Part shown: positions 11,801-23,535 of the stretch, piece by piece | How the letters are laid out: every line of letters starts with the position of its first letter | Numbering within the stretch: position 1 is the first letter of the stretch | NCBI GenBank assembly: GCA_013398955.1 | Contig: VWPU01006192.1 | Location: 124,001 to 188,000, forward strand | Source of the DNA: Callaeas wilsoni | Lineage: Eukaryota > Chordata > Aves > Passeriformes > Callaeidae | Direction: 5' to 3' | DNA length: 64,000 bases | Translations under genes and position numbers: made by a program | The notes under the pieces: model-generated | Seen by the model: the letters and a program-made list of their open reading frames with translations, nothing else | Databases searched by the model: none | Told to the model about the DNA's origin: nothing

Positions 11801-14800
11801 GAAAGCATTTTGCTTGTCCTGTCACGACAGGCCTTGGTAAGAACTCTCTTTCTTGCAAGCCCACTTGATATAGTGAAAGTCCACAATGAAGTCTGCCCTG
11901 AGGTATCTCTTCTCCAGGCTGAACAATCCCAACTCTCTTGGCCTTTTTTCACTGAAGAGGTGCTCCATCCCAAAAATTATCACATAATTTTTGTGGCCCT
12001 CCTCTGGACTCACTCCATGTCCTTCCCCATGCATGGGACCCCAGCGCTGGATGCAGCACTGCAGGTGGGGTCTCAGCAGAGCAGAGCAGAGGGGCAGAAT
12101 CCCCTCCCTGGCCCTGCTGCCCACGCTGCTTTGGATGCAGCCCAGGGCACCATGGGCTTTCTGGGCTGTCAGTGCACATTGGTGGGTCATGTCCAAATTT
12201 TCATCCATCAATATCCCTAAGTCCTTCTCCACAGGGCTGTTCTCAGTCCAAGTTAATTTTAGATGAGGAAGGACTTACTGAAATAATACATGCTTTAGAA
12301 ACAGTTTGTAGTAACAAAGCTTTTCCCTTACAGTGAAACTAGTTTCCTGAAGAAACTAAACAGTAGAAATCTTATTTTCTCCATATTCCTTTCTCCATGT
12401 GCTTATGTAGTGTTATACAATTATGTCTATCAAAAAGAAACAAGGTAGTAAAGTGGGTTTAAAATAAATATTTGGAGGAGGGGAGTTGCTTCCTTCCCTT
12501 CTGGGAGAAACAGGAGCAATGCAACAAAAGTTTTATGGGCATACAAATGCTTTTTGTTCTAATCGTGAGGTTGTTACTTAGTTGTTACACTTGAAGGACA
12601 ATTCTCATAAGTTATTTCAAAATAGCAACATAAAAATTTCCTAAGGAAATGTGAGGAGATATTAACATTCATTGAAATTAATATTTGATGGGCTCCTGTG
12701 AAAACAGATGAGAGATGTGAGAAGACAGAAAGAGAAATACATGTTCTTGAAAGATAAATGTTTGGATGGTATTTGAACCAAAGAAAATGAGGGATTTACA
12801 GCTTGTGACTTTCATTACTACTCTGTTTATGCACTGAACCCCACTGTGATCAAAAGCAGTCAGCTGCTGAGGTAACATCCGCACGGATGTTACCTGCCTC
12901 CATGTCTAATCCTCTCCTGAATTTGGCTGAGTTCTTTGTCTTGCTGTTTGCATGTGTGTACATGTGTGTATTCACACACAAATGAACATTTATCTAAAAA
13001 TAAGTCTTTTAGTCCTTCCTTTTACCCTAGACTTCTTTTTCCTCTAAGTTCGCAACTCATCTTTTCTCCCCGATAAGGTAGCCCTTCTTGGTTTGAAGAT
13101 TGTTAGTGTCCCACTGTTGTAGAAGATCTTTCTTTTTTTCATGTTGTATTCATGAAAACTACAGTGCCATGACTAGATTTAAATTCAGCTTCAAGAGATG
13201 AAACAGTTAACATCTTTTCAAAGACAGAATTAAGACTACTATGAACATCCCATATTTTATGTCTTTTTCAAGTTGTGGTATATCCTTTTACAGAAGGATT
13301 TTCAACTTAGTTCTATTTAAACTAACTGTGAAAGAATCAACTACATTTATACAGGAACTGTTGGAAGAGACAAAGATGAGAGCTTTGGCAAGAATGCTAT
13401 TCCCTCTAGTACTAATCATATTTATAGCGCTATTTATAAACAGCACTTGTTTATGAAAGCAGAACCACGTTAATATTGCATTTATGACTTCATTGGACAA
13501 CTTACTGTAATAATCTGCTATACTTCAATAACCTCCAGTTCCCTTTTTAAATTCACACTTCCATGATTCCTTCAAAAATGCATCCAATTCATGTGTTGTG
13601 ATTGTGCTTGCTATAATAAATCATAATCCTTCCACTCTTAAGAGCTGCTGTTTTGTGGCAGCCCCACACACTTCCTTATCTTCCTTGAGTCAAAACTCCA
13701 AATTCTGTGCACCACAGGATCAAAAGTGGAGATACTGGGTATTTCTATAGTGCACATGGTGGTATAAAGAGAGAAGAAAAAAAAGCTGAAGATGAAAGTA
13801 CATCTCCAGAGAGGTATGGCAGCTTTTTCTGCCACAAATCCTCATTAACTCTTCAACATCATTTAAGAGGAGGTAGCCAGCTTCTCACAAAACCAGAAGT
13901 ACAGGTATATAAAGCCATGTGCTGTAAGTGGTGCATTGACCATTTGATGGTCTGTATTTCTGCAGAGTTGCTGAGGAGATTGTTAGTTGAGGTGGAGCAT
14001 ATCATAACATACTGTTCTCTGAGGAGAAGAGTTTTCTTGCAGAATGAATTGTCGTGAAACTGGCTAGAGATAAAATGGTAAGGTTATTTATGAGAGGTTA
14101 CTGAGGCAAACACCTGCCATTCCTATGAACAGGTAACAGCCAAAAGTATGTAAGTTTTCAGCTATTTCTAGCAAAAATCATCTCTTATACTGTTGCTTGA
14201 GAAGTAGTGCACTGCAAAAGCTTACAATAAAATTAATAAAGATAATGTTAAAAGAGAAGAAGCAAGCTCAAGAACACATGAACTGAGGCCTCCTAAGTTT
14301 ACTAGTTTACACTTCCCAAATTCTCCAGGTAGGATACCCATGAGCCATTGTAAGTTGGACAGAATCCTGCTATCTATAATCTTTCCATTTTCTTTGCAAG
14401 TTTAGTCACCTGTGATGTAATATTATTTCTTTACTAGCTGAGTTCAAGAGAGCAGTGAAGGTGGCAACAGGACAGGATCTGTCAGATAATGTTTTGGATA
14501 CCATCTTCAAGATTTTTGATCTAGATGGAGATGACTGCCTCAGCCACAGCGAGTTTCTTGGAGTCCTGAGGAACCGAATTCATCGAGGTTTGAGGGTAAC
14601 AAGCTGACATAATTGTTTGTAAATACCACAGATGATTGCTACAACTCTCTTGTAAATGCTTGTAGAAATACAGGTAGAGTTAATCAGTAGAAAAAGATAT
14701 ATATTTTAAACTGGATAGTCCTTATTGCACATGAGTCTGGGAGGAGTGCTGACACTAAGAACTTGTTATTACACATGTGAGCTGTGGAAGCAGGAGAACA

Positions 14801-14987
14801 GCATTATATATTGTATTTACACAGTCTGGGAATAGGAGTCTTTTTTGTGTAAAAGCTAAACACACTTTAACTTTGTTAACAGGTACCACAGCAGCAAGGC
14901 ATTCAAGGTTTCTGGAAGTGTGTGAAAAAAGAAAGCATTAAAGAAGCCAAAGAACTGTGGAAGCAAGCTGGGAAAAGTCCTTTTTAA
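2769..14987 (+). CDS. MICU2: MICU2, mitochondrial calcium uptake protein 2 (3' part, five exons)
   Basis: Seen: five exons, 2769-2866, 10797-10968, 11249-11357, 14438-14595 and 14883-14987, all with GT/AG borders and matching phases, join into about 213 residues ending in a stop. The peptide contains the MICU2 hallmarks HFFGK, RFMENLQTE, MRKEDFAAWLL, AEFKRAVKVATGQ and a C-terminal KCVKKESIK...WKQAGK. A canonical EF-hand loop, DLDGDDCLSHSE, lies in the fourth exon here; the segment NISLEEFKTFCKF in the third is a degenerate EF-hand. Known: MICU2 pairs with MICU1 in the intermembrane space and sets the calcium threshold of the MCU uniporter; both proteins bind calcium through EF-hands. The mitochondrial targeting sequence and the first EF-hand are in exons before this window. 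MICU3 is the main alternative; the C-terminus and the ZDHHC20 neighbour favour MICU2. Confidence 0.95.
4516..4605. repeat. A/C-rich low-complexity tract
   Basis: Runs of A and of C with a CACACACACA core; no LINE or SINE body adjoins it. Confidence 0.7.
5205..5229. repeat. Perfect 11-base-arm hairpin
   Basis: TATTGTCCTTA, loop ACA, TAAGGACAATA, in a MICU2 intron. Confidence 0.95.
10797..10968 (+). CDS. MICU2: MICU2 internal exon (RFMENLQTE...RIEAGE)
   Basis: 172 bases: one base completing the split Arg, then 57 codons. Acceptor TTTACACTTAG, donor GAG/GTTGGT. It encodes FMENLQTEVQEVEF, KGLNVMRKEDFAAWLLYF and a helical stretch ending DRIEAGE, the most conserved part of the MICU2 core between the two functional EF-hands. 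This region belongs to the helical lobe used for MICU1-MICU2 contact in the known family. Confidence 0.96.
11249..11357 (+). CDS. MICU2: MICU2 internal exon (degenerate EF-hand)
   Basis: 109 bases: 36 codons plus one base. Acceptor ATACTCTAG, donor G/GTAAGT. It encodes NISLEEFKTFCKF, NLEDFSIAMQMF and ANRPVKR. The first segment has the helix-loop-helix spacing of an EF-hand but lacks the full set of acidic calcium ligands, as is typical of the middle, non-binding EF-hands of MICU proteins. Confidence 0.95.
11600..12262 (-). mobile_element. CR1 LINE fragment (3' end, minus strand)
   Basis: Read on the minus strand, this matches the avian CR1 3' region: the end of ORF2 and the 3' UTR finishing in the characteristic CCATTTTATGATT tail. 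On the + strand it shows the familiar ATGGTTTGGATTGGAAGGGA and CTCTGCCATAGGCAGGGA stretches. It is 5'-truncated and lies in the MICU2 intron 240 bases after the exon ending at 11357. Confidence 0.92.
12870..12895. repeat. Perfect 26-base inverted repeat
   Basis: AGGTAACATCCG, a two-base CA centre, then CGGATGTTACCT; the 12-base arms match perfectly. It lies in a MICU2 intron and contains two CpGs in an otherwise AT-rich context. Confidence 0.95.
14438..14595 (+). CDS. MICU2: MICU2 internal exon (calcium-binding C-terminal EF-hand)
   Basis: 158 bases: two bases completing an Ala codon, then 52 codons. Acceptor TTTACTAG, donor AGG/GTAACA. It encodes AEFKRAVKVATGQDL, then IFKIFDLDGDDCLSHSEF and the exit helix LGVLRNRIHRGLR. 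The loop D-L-D-G-D-D-C-L-S-H-S-E has ligands at positions 1, 3, 5 and 12, so calcium binding should be intact. From memory, human MICU2 has Trp where this exon ends in Arg (AGG). Confidence 0.96.
14883..14987 (+). CDS. MICU2: MICU2 terminal coding exon
   Basis: 105 bases: 34 codons and a TAA stop. The acceptor is TTTGTTAACAG/GTACCA. It encodes VPQQQGIQGFWKCVKKESIK followed by EAKELWKQAGKSPF. This C-terminal helix is characteristic of MICU2 and helps separate it from MICU1. The first codons are in phase with the upstream exon, which ends on a whole codon. Confidence 0.95.
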   Translation, partial: VPQQQGIQGFWKCVKKESIKEAKELWKQAGKSPF

Positions 14988-15875
14988 AGCAGTCCATTTT
15001 TCTTTTGCTTAAGTGGTTTTTCTTTAGGGGAGTTTGTCCTGTTTACATAATAACTAAATCAAAAATGCTCTTTTTTTAGCTATAGTTAAAGTTTAGTGAA
15101 CTCAGACTCTAATGCAATAATTTTATAATCGTTCCAGTGCAATCAGTTTGGTTTACAGAACTGGTATCGCTTTTGACCTCCATACAGAAGTACTCTTGTT
15201 CTGGGGAATAGTGTTTTTTACTGCTCTGTGGAGTCTGATCCTGCACTGTAGGATACAGGACACGCAGGATTTAATAATGGCCCCAGGCAGGAATGTCACA
15301 GCAGTATCATCTCCAGTTGAAGGAGTGGACATCGTCTCAGCCACTAACACAGCAGCTCTCCTCCTCCAGCAAGGGCAGAGGTCCACAAGGCAAAATCACT
15401 TGCACAACACATTTTAAACCAAGTTACCCCAAATCAAAAAGGAAAATTCACACCTCATTATGGGGATCTGCTCATGTGCTGGTTCCTGGTGCTTGATTCC
15501 ACCAGTTCCTGTGTGGATGTCTGGTTTGTCTGCCTTCATGGTGTTAGTATTAAACTGGAAATACAAGACTGATAGGCTTGATGCAGGCTTTAAAAGTTGT
15601 ACATTGATCAGTGAGTGTGCATTGACTGTCTCAGACCTCTTCTGCATAGTATAAATGAGAAGAAAAAAATCCTCATTCTATCAAACACAGTGGTAGCTAC
15701 AATTTGACTCATTACTATTTTCCTTTAATTGTATTGCAGAAGATGAGTGCGTAACAAGTAGGTTTTTTATCTTACTAAAGGTTGTGACAGGGAAAGCTGA
15801 AGTATCTCAGGAATTCACGATTATAATAAGCAATTTTTGAGGTAATATGTCCAATAAAAAACCAAATACAAGTGT
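14988..15875 (+). other. MICU2: Probable MICU2 3' UTR
   Basis: AT-rich sequence directly after the MICU2 stop with no recognisable coding content. It ends shortly after the first canonical AATAAA (15853-15858). A weaker ATTAAA lies at 15549-15554. The end point is inferred from the signal only; transcript data would fix it. Confidence 0.5.
15853..15858 (+). terminator. Candidate polyadenylation signal of MICU2
   Basis: First AATAAA hexamer after the MICU2 stop, 866 bases downstream, followed by a T/GT-containing stretch (AAGTGTTTATT). The alternative ATTAAA at 15549-15554 would give a shorter UTR. Confidence 0.45.
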
Positions 15876-18598
15876 TTATTACTCCAAATGCAAAGTTACA
15901 CCTAAGATCTTACACACTAAAAGGAGGAACAAATCAAGACTAATACTTAGAAATTACAGATGAATGTTTTTTAGCAATAACATAAGGTGCGTCTCTGTGT
16001 GCACGTTTCATGTTTAGTCTTTCTTACAATCCCAGGAGCCAATAGTCACAGGTCCAGATCACTCCTCCTGGTTGGCCACAATATATAGAAGATAGACTTA
16101 CTGTAAAGCTGTCAAGGTTCTTCCTCTTTCCCATTCTCAGTTGTCTGACTTGGCTGGGGTGAAAGCTTAACCTTTCAGGACAGGTTTGTGACAACAGAGA
16201 TAATAGACTCAAAATGTGGGCTAGGGAAATGTCTCAAGAAAAATAACCAAGAAGTCTCACCACTCAGTGTGGAAATACCCATCCTTTTTTGCATGACACC
16301 AGCTATGTTTTTCTCAAAGTTTTAAATGAGCTCAACGTGTGATGCTTGGTTGTCATTTCTTTGGGTTTTGTGAGAAGAGGGGAAATTTCCATGATAGGTA
16401 AGACATCAGGGCAGCTCTCGGTGCAGGGACAGGAGAGAATGCATTGGGAAACCCTAAAGGTCCTGCCTGAGGAATACTGAGGTTGCTGAGAATGTGTTTG
16501 ATGTGTCAGTAGATGTCAGGCAGATTTGTGCTGAGGACAAGTCTTACTGCCTGAGCCTTGGCACGGTGATCTCTCCTAGGGAACACAGTGAGAGGCCAGC
16601 AAAGCAACTCTTACCTCCATGGCCTCAGCTTGGAGCTTTAATCTAAAGTGTTAAAGAGAAGATGCTTGTAGTCTTGTCATCTGTGGACATGCACCCAGAA
16701 CAAAACCGAGCCTGTGGGGATGTCCTGAGACTATCTGAAAGATCAGGCACCAGTGACTATCAAGGATCCCTTTTCCCCCAGGAAAAAGGCCAAATAAAAT
16801 TAACCATGTGGAAAGAATCCAAATGCAGTAAACCCCTCAGCCTCCTCCCCTCAAACTGAGCTCGTGCAGTGCTATGTGGGCAGCAGGATAGCAGGTGGCT
16901 GGTTTTCTTTGTGTGTTTGGAAATTGTTTGTTTCTTCTGGTGGTGGGAGCAGAGGTGGGGCAGTGGGACTGGCACCACAGTACCACAGCCAGCTGCACTT
17001 CACCAAATTATCAAAACACGACACTATTGAAAAAGAACTTCTGTGGCACAAAAGTGTGTGTGTGTTCACCCAAAGTGTGCTTTGTGCCAGCTCTGGCTTT
17101 AATGCAAAGCTGCCTTTATTTGTTGCTATTAATATTTTGGCAAATTATTTTTACTTTTGAATGATGATTATTCCCTAACATTTTATTCTGTGTGAGGTTA
17201 ATACGTTTATGATGTTTCTTATTGCTTTTGTGGTTTCTTTTGTTTACTAATTACTTCCTTCTTACTAGCTGTTTGGTTTTCTTTTGGAAAAATCAACTCA
17301 TTTAGCTTTAGTGTATCTAGAAGTTTAATTCCTCAGTGCTCATTTCTATCTGGGTTTGTGCAATCAGCAGTATCTGCTTTCAGGGATTTCAAGTTTTATT
17401 TTTCAACAAAAGCTTTGGTGTCAAGTTCAGAGGAAAAGCAAAGAGATATGCTTGGATTTTATATGAATTTTGTGTCTATAGTAAAAAAAAAGATTGGAAA
17501 TTAAAATAGAGTTATGAATCACTTGCAGAAGTTATCCTGAAAGTGCAGCCAGGAAGGAACTCCTTTAAAGGCCAGGGATGACTTGTCCATCAGGCTTGAA
17601 GAGTCAGGCTCTGTTTAGTTTGTGGTTTATTGTTATTTGTCAACTAAAATGCTTTATAAAAAGTCTTAGAATAATTTCTCATTTTTAATATCTTAGATTC
17701 AAAGAGGTGTTTATGTACTTAGATAGACTCTAGTTTTTAAGAAATTAATTGTAGGACTTGTTTTAACATTAGGAACTCTTCCTCTGAACAGAAATATATA
17801 GAAAAACTAAATAAAATTGATTTTTTTAAATCTACCACATTGCATCTGAATGTTATCTGGAATAAAGATGAACACATTGCACATTGCAGAAGTCTCAAAA
17901 ATTGATATAACATAGATCAAAAGGATACACAAAAGCAAATGCAGTCACTTACAGCATATAACTCCTTTACAGAATTTTAGTTGTTGTATCCCAATAATAA
18001 CGCTTTTTACATTTCCTTATTTCTTTACTTTAAGATCATGTCTAAGAACCATTTATTCTTCATTTCCAAAGGAAGCAAAGGCAAAAATGCAGTGTGATAT
18101 GCTAGAAGTAACAGAAACGCATTGATTGTTTCTAGAAATTAATTCTGGTGTCTCAGTTTGTACAAGCCTCTTTCTAAAAGCAGAAGTCCCTCTGGATTCA
18201 AACCAAGTTGGCAGGTTTCAACAAAACAGGCAACAATGAGGAGTATATGTTCTGCATAGCAGACAAACAAGCCGGGTCATGATGGACTGTGGTTTCATGG
18301 CACTTCACATGTCCAGTGCATAGAACAAAAAAAGGATCACTGCCCAGTAAAGGGCAAGAATGGGAACAACCCCCTTGCTTAGAGGAAGTGTAAAATTCAG
18401 GTATATTGACCATGTTTTGACTAAAACATAGAAATGGATCAATAAGTGTACATCAAAATTTTAAAATACAGTTTTCTTCTCATGCTGGAGTTCTCACAGG
18501 AGAGGACAAGCATGCCTCATACCTTCAGTTTTAATTTTTCCTAAAAAACAGTCACAGCTGGGTCAGAAAACTACTCCAATGTAGGAAAAAATCTTCAG

Positions 18599-18813
18599 TC
18601 ATTCTAAACAGAAAATACCTGCCCAAATGATGTTGTGGTCATTATTAGTGAGATCCAAGCTGACCCAGCAAACAGCTCCTGTAATGCAGTTGGTCACAAG
18701 CAAAGCATGAAGATGAACGTGGCAGATGTAGACACACTCTTCTAGTGCCCAGCTGGCCACAGAAGCACCTTCTACAGAAACTGAAGATGTCACCCAACGA
18801 GAAGCCAAAACCC
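18599..18813 (-). other. Unidentified exon-like open frame (minus strand)
   Basis: On the minus strand, a T/C-rich stretch ending CTGCAAAG is followed by a 195-base open segment (18813 to 18619) and then a GCAG/GTATTT donor-like site. The peptide includes WVTSSVSVEGASVASWALEE, VYICHVHLHALLVTNCITGA and SLDLTNNDHNIIWA, which reads as a plausible folded domain rather than chance sequence. I do not recognise the family. It has no ATG-led gene around it and could be a remnant of a retrocopy, an isolated exon or coincidence. Confidence 0.25.
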
Positions 18814-19210
18814 CTTTGCAGGACAGAAAACCTGAGAGACCTGAGCATGCACAAAATTAATCAGTAAGCAAGTGTGTGTCTTTTCACTCGCATTGATTTG
18901 AATGTTTCCTGTTGGCTTTGTTTATTAAAAAATTCCTAGCTGGTTCAATAATAAAAAAAAAACTCGTACAACATATGTGGAGACAGATTTCCCATTAGGC
19001 TGGTATTGGCTTAGTTAATAACATTTCCAGTTCATTAACTGGAATGCCCTAGCACAGAGCTCTGCTTGCTGTCCTCAGCAGCCCGGCTGCTGCTCCTGCT
19101 CACCGGGATCCACAGGGAGCCTGCTCAGCAGTGCTCCCACCTGCATGGGCTTAGCCACAACACCTTGTGCCCTAAGAAGCAAAAGGTTTGTCCTCACCTG
19201 TGGGCCCACC

Positions 19211-19437
19211 GTGAGTTTAGATAGGGTACTAGGGAACAATACTTCACATAAAGGGTTGTCAAGCACTGGAATAGGCTGCCCGGGGAGGCAGTTGTGTCAC
19301 CATCCCTGGAGGTGTTGAGAAGATGTGTAGATGACGCACTTGGGGACGTGGTTTAGTGGTGGTAGACATGGCAGTGCTGGGTTAATGGTTGGACTTGATG
19401 ATCTTGGAAGTCTTCTTTAAATGATTCTGTGATTCTC
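19211..19437 (+). mobile_element. CR1 LINE 3' fragment (plus strand)
   Basis: Contains GGAATAGGCTGCCC, CATCCCTGGAGGTGTTGAG, CACTTGGGGACGTGGTTTAG and the terminal GATTCTGTGATTCTCT, all typical of the CR1 3' UTR. It is 5'-truncated and intergenic. Confidence 0.88.
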
Positions 19438-22249
19438 TTCTGCCTCTGGCAGAAGGGTGGCCTGCCTTTCCAGGCTGACCGGGAGGTGGAAGTAACGTGG
19501 AAGGCAATGGCCTGTGGGAGGATGGACACAGCACCTTGCAGAACACTGTTTATGATTGGCTTTGTGCTGGCCATGTTTCAGACATGCAGATTTGAAAAGC
19601 TGGGAGGAGGGATATTCCATAGGTAATTCAGAGGAATGCGTGGGAGTTTTTCTCATGGGATTTCAGATGCAAGCTGGCTGCTCTGAGACAGCCTTGGAAG
19701 GCCCAGCCTTTCTCCATGGACTGCAAAGGGAGCACAGAAGATGAGACTCGCTGGACTAAACCTGTACTTTGTGAATGCCACGAGCACTTTCCTGGAGAAG
19801 GGATGTTCTACAGAGGTGTTCTACCACAATGCTGTGCCTCAAGTCCACTGCTTTAGGGGACATTTGTCAGTTTGAATGTTAGCCCATGGAACAACTCGTA
19901 GCTCTAAGTCACCACAAAGAAAACCAATTGTTTTAATTTAAGACTTGCCAATAAAGTGTTTTAAAATTCTCTTCTTTTTTCAGCATACAGATTTTTTTTT
20001 TAAATTATGTGGCCTCTTACTGTGTGTTAATCTGCTTTTAAATTGATACTATTTGAATGAGCAAATATTACTGAAAACATTGTGTACATCTCTTAAAGAA
20101 TGCACAGAAGGTAATTCCTAGAGCAGAGGCAGATGAGTCACAGGGTAGACAATTACATTCACTATTGAAATGAAAGGATACCAAAATATGGTGCTTTGCC
20201 ACTATTCTTTAGAAAAGGAGACTAATTAATTAAGTCCTAAAGTTAAAAGAAACAATATTACTAGAAGAAGCAGAAATCTATTAGAATAAATGAAAAATAT
20301 AGGAAACATGAATATCACTGAACAAAAGGATGCTAGGTGAGCAAGGACTAAATCAGTATGGCTGAAATTAGGTTTTTTTAATTGCTGTTTGCCCAAAAAT
20401 GCATCCTCACAATTTATAAATTTGATCCAATGCAAACAAGGGCTACTAATCACTGGTAGTTGGTGTGTACAAGACTACATGATCTGTACCAGAATGTGAA
20501 GAGCAAATACTTTACATAATTTCAGTTGGTTTTATGTGTACATCAGAAATGCAAAGCCTCCAGAAAATTGATTTGTCTCATGTTACAAGGAATAAATGAG
20601 ACAAATTATGATTTTGCATCAGTCTCCATCTAAGAGGTTGGGTTGCTTCTGCCTGGGGATTGCATTCTCCTGGAATTTAAGATGAGCCACTTCTAGAGGG
20701 AAAGGATACAGAAGCAAAATTGAGATGAAAGTGTTGTAGATTATAAACTCTAAATAGTAAAGAGAGAAATTACGAGTGTTTACAGTGCCTTGCTCTGGGA
20801 CCAACAAACATCTGAAAGATTGCAACAGACCTTAACTGGTGCTGAGGCTGTAAAGGGAAGTGTTTAACTTCTCTTATGCATTTTTTAATGTGGCTAAGGC
20901 AGGTGGGCAGCCAGAAATGGAGGTGTGGTGTGAAAATGGACAGGAGATGCTTTTTTTTTTTCAATATTTGACAGTCGTGGGATCCAGTGAGAGTATGGCA
21001 AGCAGCTGTTCCCACAACATGGCATTCTGAGTTGCTCTTCAGCTTCCCAGAGTCTGCTCCAAATGTCATCTCTTGTCCCTCCCCACAAATGAGGCAGCAA
21101 AGTTTGCACAAGCTGCATTACAACCATTTGAAGCCAAACACGTGCTTGGTGAGTCCTAGCAGCGCTTCTTCCCATCATGCTTGGCTTCTGTTCAAGGAGC
21201 TGATTTCTTCTCAAGAGGTCCTTGTAAAGACATCCCAGGTGGCTTTCAGAAGTGAAAGATGATAGTTCCTGCCAGCTGTGCTAAGGAGCTTCTTGTGCAG
21301 CAAAACTCCTCAGTGGGGGGCACTGTCTGGGGATAAATAGTCCCTCTCTGCCACCTCACAACCTTGGTGTTGTCCTTGTTTAATTACATTTCACTTCAGT
21401 TCCTGTCATTATGGAAACACTGCTCAGAAACGTTGCTGGATAGTAGCTGGTCAAAAAGAGTTTGTCCTGTCCTAGGTTTATGCTGCAGCCACTGGCTTTC
21501 CATCCTACCCAAGGCATCTGTCTGACCTAGAACTGAAATACCGGCCACGTCACAGCTTCCAGCTTTGCCAGCGTCGGACTCCATCCAAACCACATGCAGT
21601 GGCTGTTCCTGCAGCTCAGTATGGACCTGCTAAAAGGGGGGAATATCAACACGCACATGGCTCCACTGATACCTCTGTGGATGAAACTGGAGTCAGCATC
21701 AGCAGGGAAGACTGGGATAGGGAGGGTCATGTTGGATCCCCTCACATCTTCCCTAGCGTAGTGAAATGTTTGCTGGCTAGGCCTTTTTATTCATGACTGT
21801 GCTCCTTAGTCTTCATGTTAGGAATTGTGCTTACTGTGAAGGGTCGTGGGATTTTGTCAGGAAAGCTGATGGAAGCCCGGCCAAGAGGAGGGTCAGTGGA
21901 CAGTAACAGCCAGCTACACACAGCACCTGTTTGGTAAAAGTTGTTTGTAACTTTGCTTTCCAGGTCCAGGTCCCTTATCCTTAGATTCCCGAAGGCTTGG
22001 GAGGACAATGTCTCTTCACTGAATACACTACTAAGAAACTAACACAGCGATTAAATTATTAAAAGCACATACAAGTATCAAACTAAGGTAAAATCAGGTA
22101 CTTCTAAAAGGATTATAAACAAATATTATTTTGACACCAAGCATTTAAATCCTTTCCCATTGTCTTGAGGCTAAGCGTTGGCGATCTCATGAGATCTTGA
22201 GGTAAAGCACATGCTAGCAGGTGTGGCATGTTTTGACACCCTTAAGAAA

Positions 22250-22365
22250 CAGAATCATGGAATCATAAATGTTGGAAAGACCTCTAAGTTTGTCGAGTCC
22301 AATTGCTAACCCAGCACTGCCATCTTCACTACTCAAGCATGTCCCCAAGTGCTACAATTAATGAA
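22250..22365 (-). mobile_element. CR1 LINE 3' terminal fragment (minus strand)
   Basis: Its reverse complement reads ACTTGGGGACATGCTTGAG, GGCAGTGCTGGGTTAGC and TGATTCCATGATTCTG, the same 3' tail type as the copies at 19211, 23085 and 48871. A short 5'-truncated insertion. Confidence 0.82.
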
Positions 22366-22875
22366 GGTTAGAGGAACAGGAATATTTTAACTGTATCTCT
22401 AATGTGCTAAACAGCACATCAGACCAAGACTCCTAGTTCACATTAAATCCAAAATGCTCCATCCTTGTCAGTACTTCTCAAGAGTGACAAGACCCCATAA
22501 CCAAGATGCTGTCCATGTGACCAATCACTCCTCCCTTGCCTTACAGCTCTCCGTTAGGAATGGGCCACACCAAATTCTTACACCAGCTCTCTCCCTCTCC
22601 TGCAGTCCCTTTCTTTTACAGCCCTTGCATTACTATATACACTCTTGCAATCCCCTTCCATACTGTCCTGATCCTGCTCCCATACACAGCGTGCACAAGC
22701 ATGCCCATACACAGTTGATCCCAGACTGATCTTCATCTTTCCATGATTGCTGGGCACATCTCCCTGCTCCATAGTTATTCTGTACATCAGGGCCACAGGT
22801 CACTGCTTCCTTCCTCTGCTCTGATATCCAGATGAGCACGCACCCAGGGTTTCCCCTCCCTGTTAGCTGTTCAGA

Positions 22876-23030
22876 GGATCACAAAATGGTTTGTGTTGGA
22901 AGAGACCCTAAAGATCATTTAGTTTCAACCCCTCTGCCATGGGCAGGGATGCCTTCCACTAGATCAGGTTGCTCATGGCCCCATCCAGTCTGGCCTTGAA
23001 CTCTTCCAGGGATGGGGCTGTAAAAGGCTC
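22876..23030 (-). mobile_element. CR1 LINE 3' fragment (minus strand)
   Basis: + strand motifs CACAAAATGGTTTGTGTTGG, CCTCTGCCATGGGCAGGGAT and GGCCTTGAACTCTTCCAGGG are the reverse complement of a CR1 3' UTR. About 155 bases, heavily 5'-truncated, of a different subfamily from the adjacent + strand copy. Confidence 0.88.
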
Positions 23031-23084
23031 ACCAGCTTCTGAATTTCTGATCACTCTTCTTAGTATTTGTTATGTCATCTCACC

Positions 23085-23360
23085 AGCAGATGAGGATGAG
23101 AGGTAATGGCCTTAAGTCACACCAGGGAAGGTTCAGATTAGATATTGGAATAAAAATTTTTTTCACTCTAAGAGTAGTCAGGCATTGGAATAAGCTGCCC
23201 AGGCAGACAGTTGGTGGGGTCACTGTCTCTGGAATTGTTCGAGGGGAATCTGGATGCGACACTTGGGGATATGGTTTTTAGGGGTGATTATGGTGCTGCT
23301 GGGTTGGCAGTTGTTATGTTGAAGGTCTCTTCCAACCTCAATGATTCTGTGCTTCTGTGA
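23085..23360 (+). mobile_element. CR1 LINE 3' fragment (plus strand)
   Basis: Carries GGAATAAGCTGCCCAGGCAG, ACACTTGGGGATATGGTTTT, TCTCTTCCAACCTCAATGAT and a terminal TTCTGTGCTTCTGTGA. It lies in inverted orientation to the CR1 fragment ending near 23030. Confidence 0.9.
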
Positions 23361-23535
23361 ACAGGCAAGGCTGTGGCAACTGCCCCTGTCTCTGCCAAGG
23401 CAATCTCACTGCCGCTGCCCTTCACACCAGCTCCAGGGGCTCACGGGGACTCCGGGGCACCAGCCCCCGCAGGCCTGTTGTGTCCAAGCCTTCTTTCAGG
23501 GTAGCCCTCCGAGCTGTTGTAGCCTCACCCCTCGC

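Larger units (their letters stand above)
11358..14437 (+). other. MICU2: MICU2 intron with CR1 and palindrome
   Basis: 3.1 kb from donor GTAAGT to acceptor TTACTAG. It contains the minus-strand CR1 fragment at 11600-12262 and the 26-base palindrome at 12870-12895. The rest is unremarkable AT-rich intron. Confidence 0.85.
15876..23535. other. Intergenic region between MICU2 and ZDHHC20
   Basis: About 7.7 kb with CR1 fragments at 19211-19437, 22250-22365, 22876-23030 and 23085-23360. An unexplained exon-like minus-strand open frame lies at 18599-18813. No tRNA, rRNA or recognisable protein gene was seen. Confidence 0.7.

Noticed and set aside
11810..12232. 136-codon frames on both strands as genes
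   Set aside because: They lie entirely inside the CR1 fragment; the minus-strand frame is a decayed end of CR1 ORF2.
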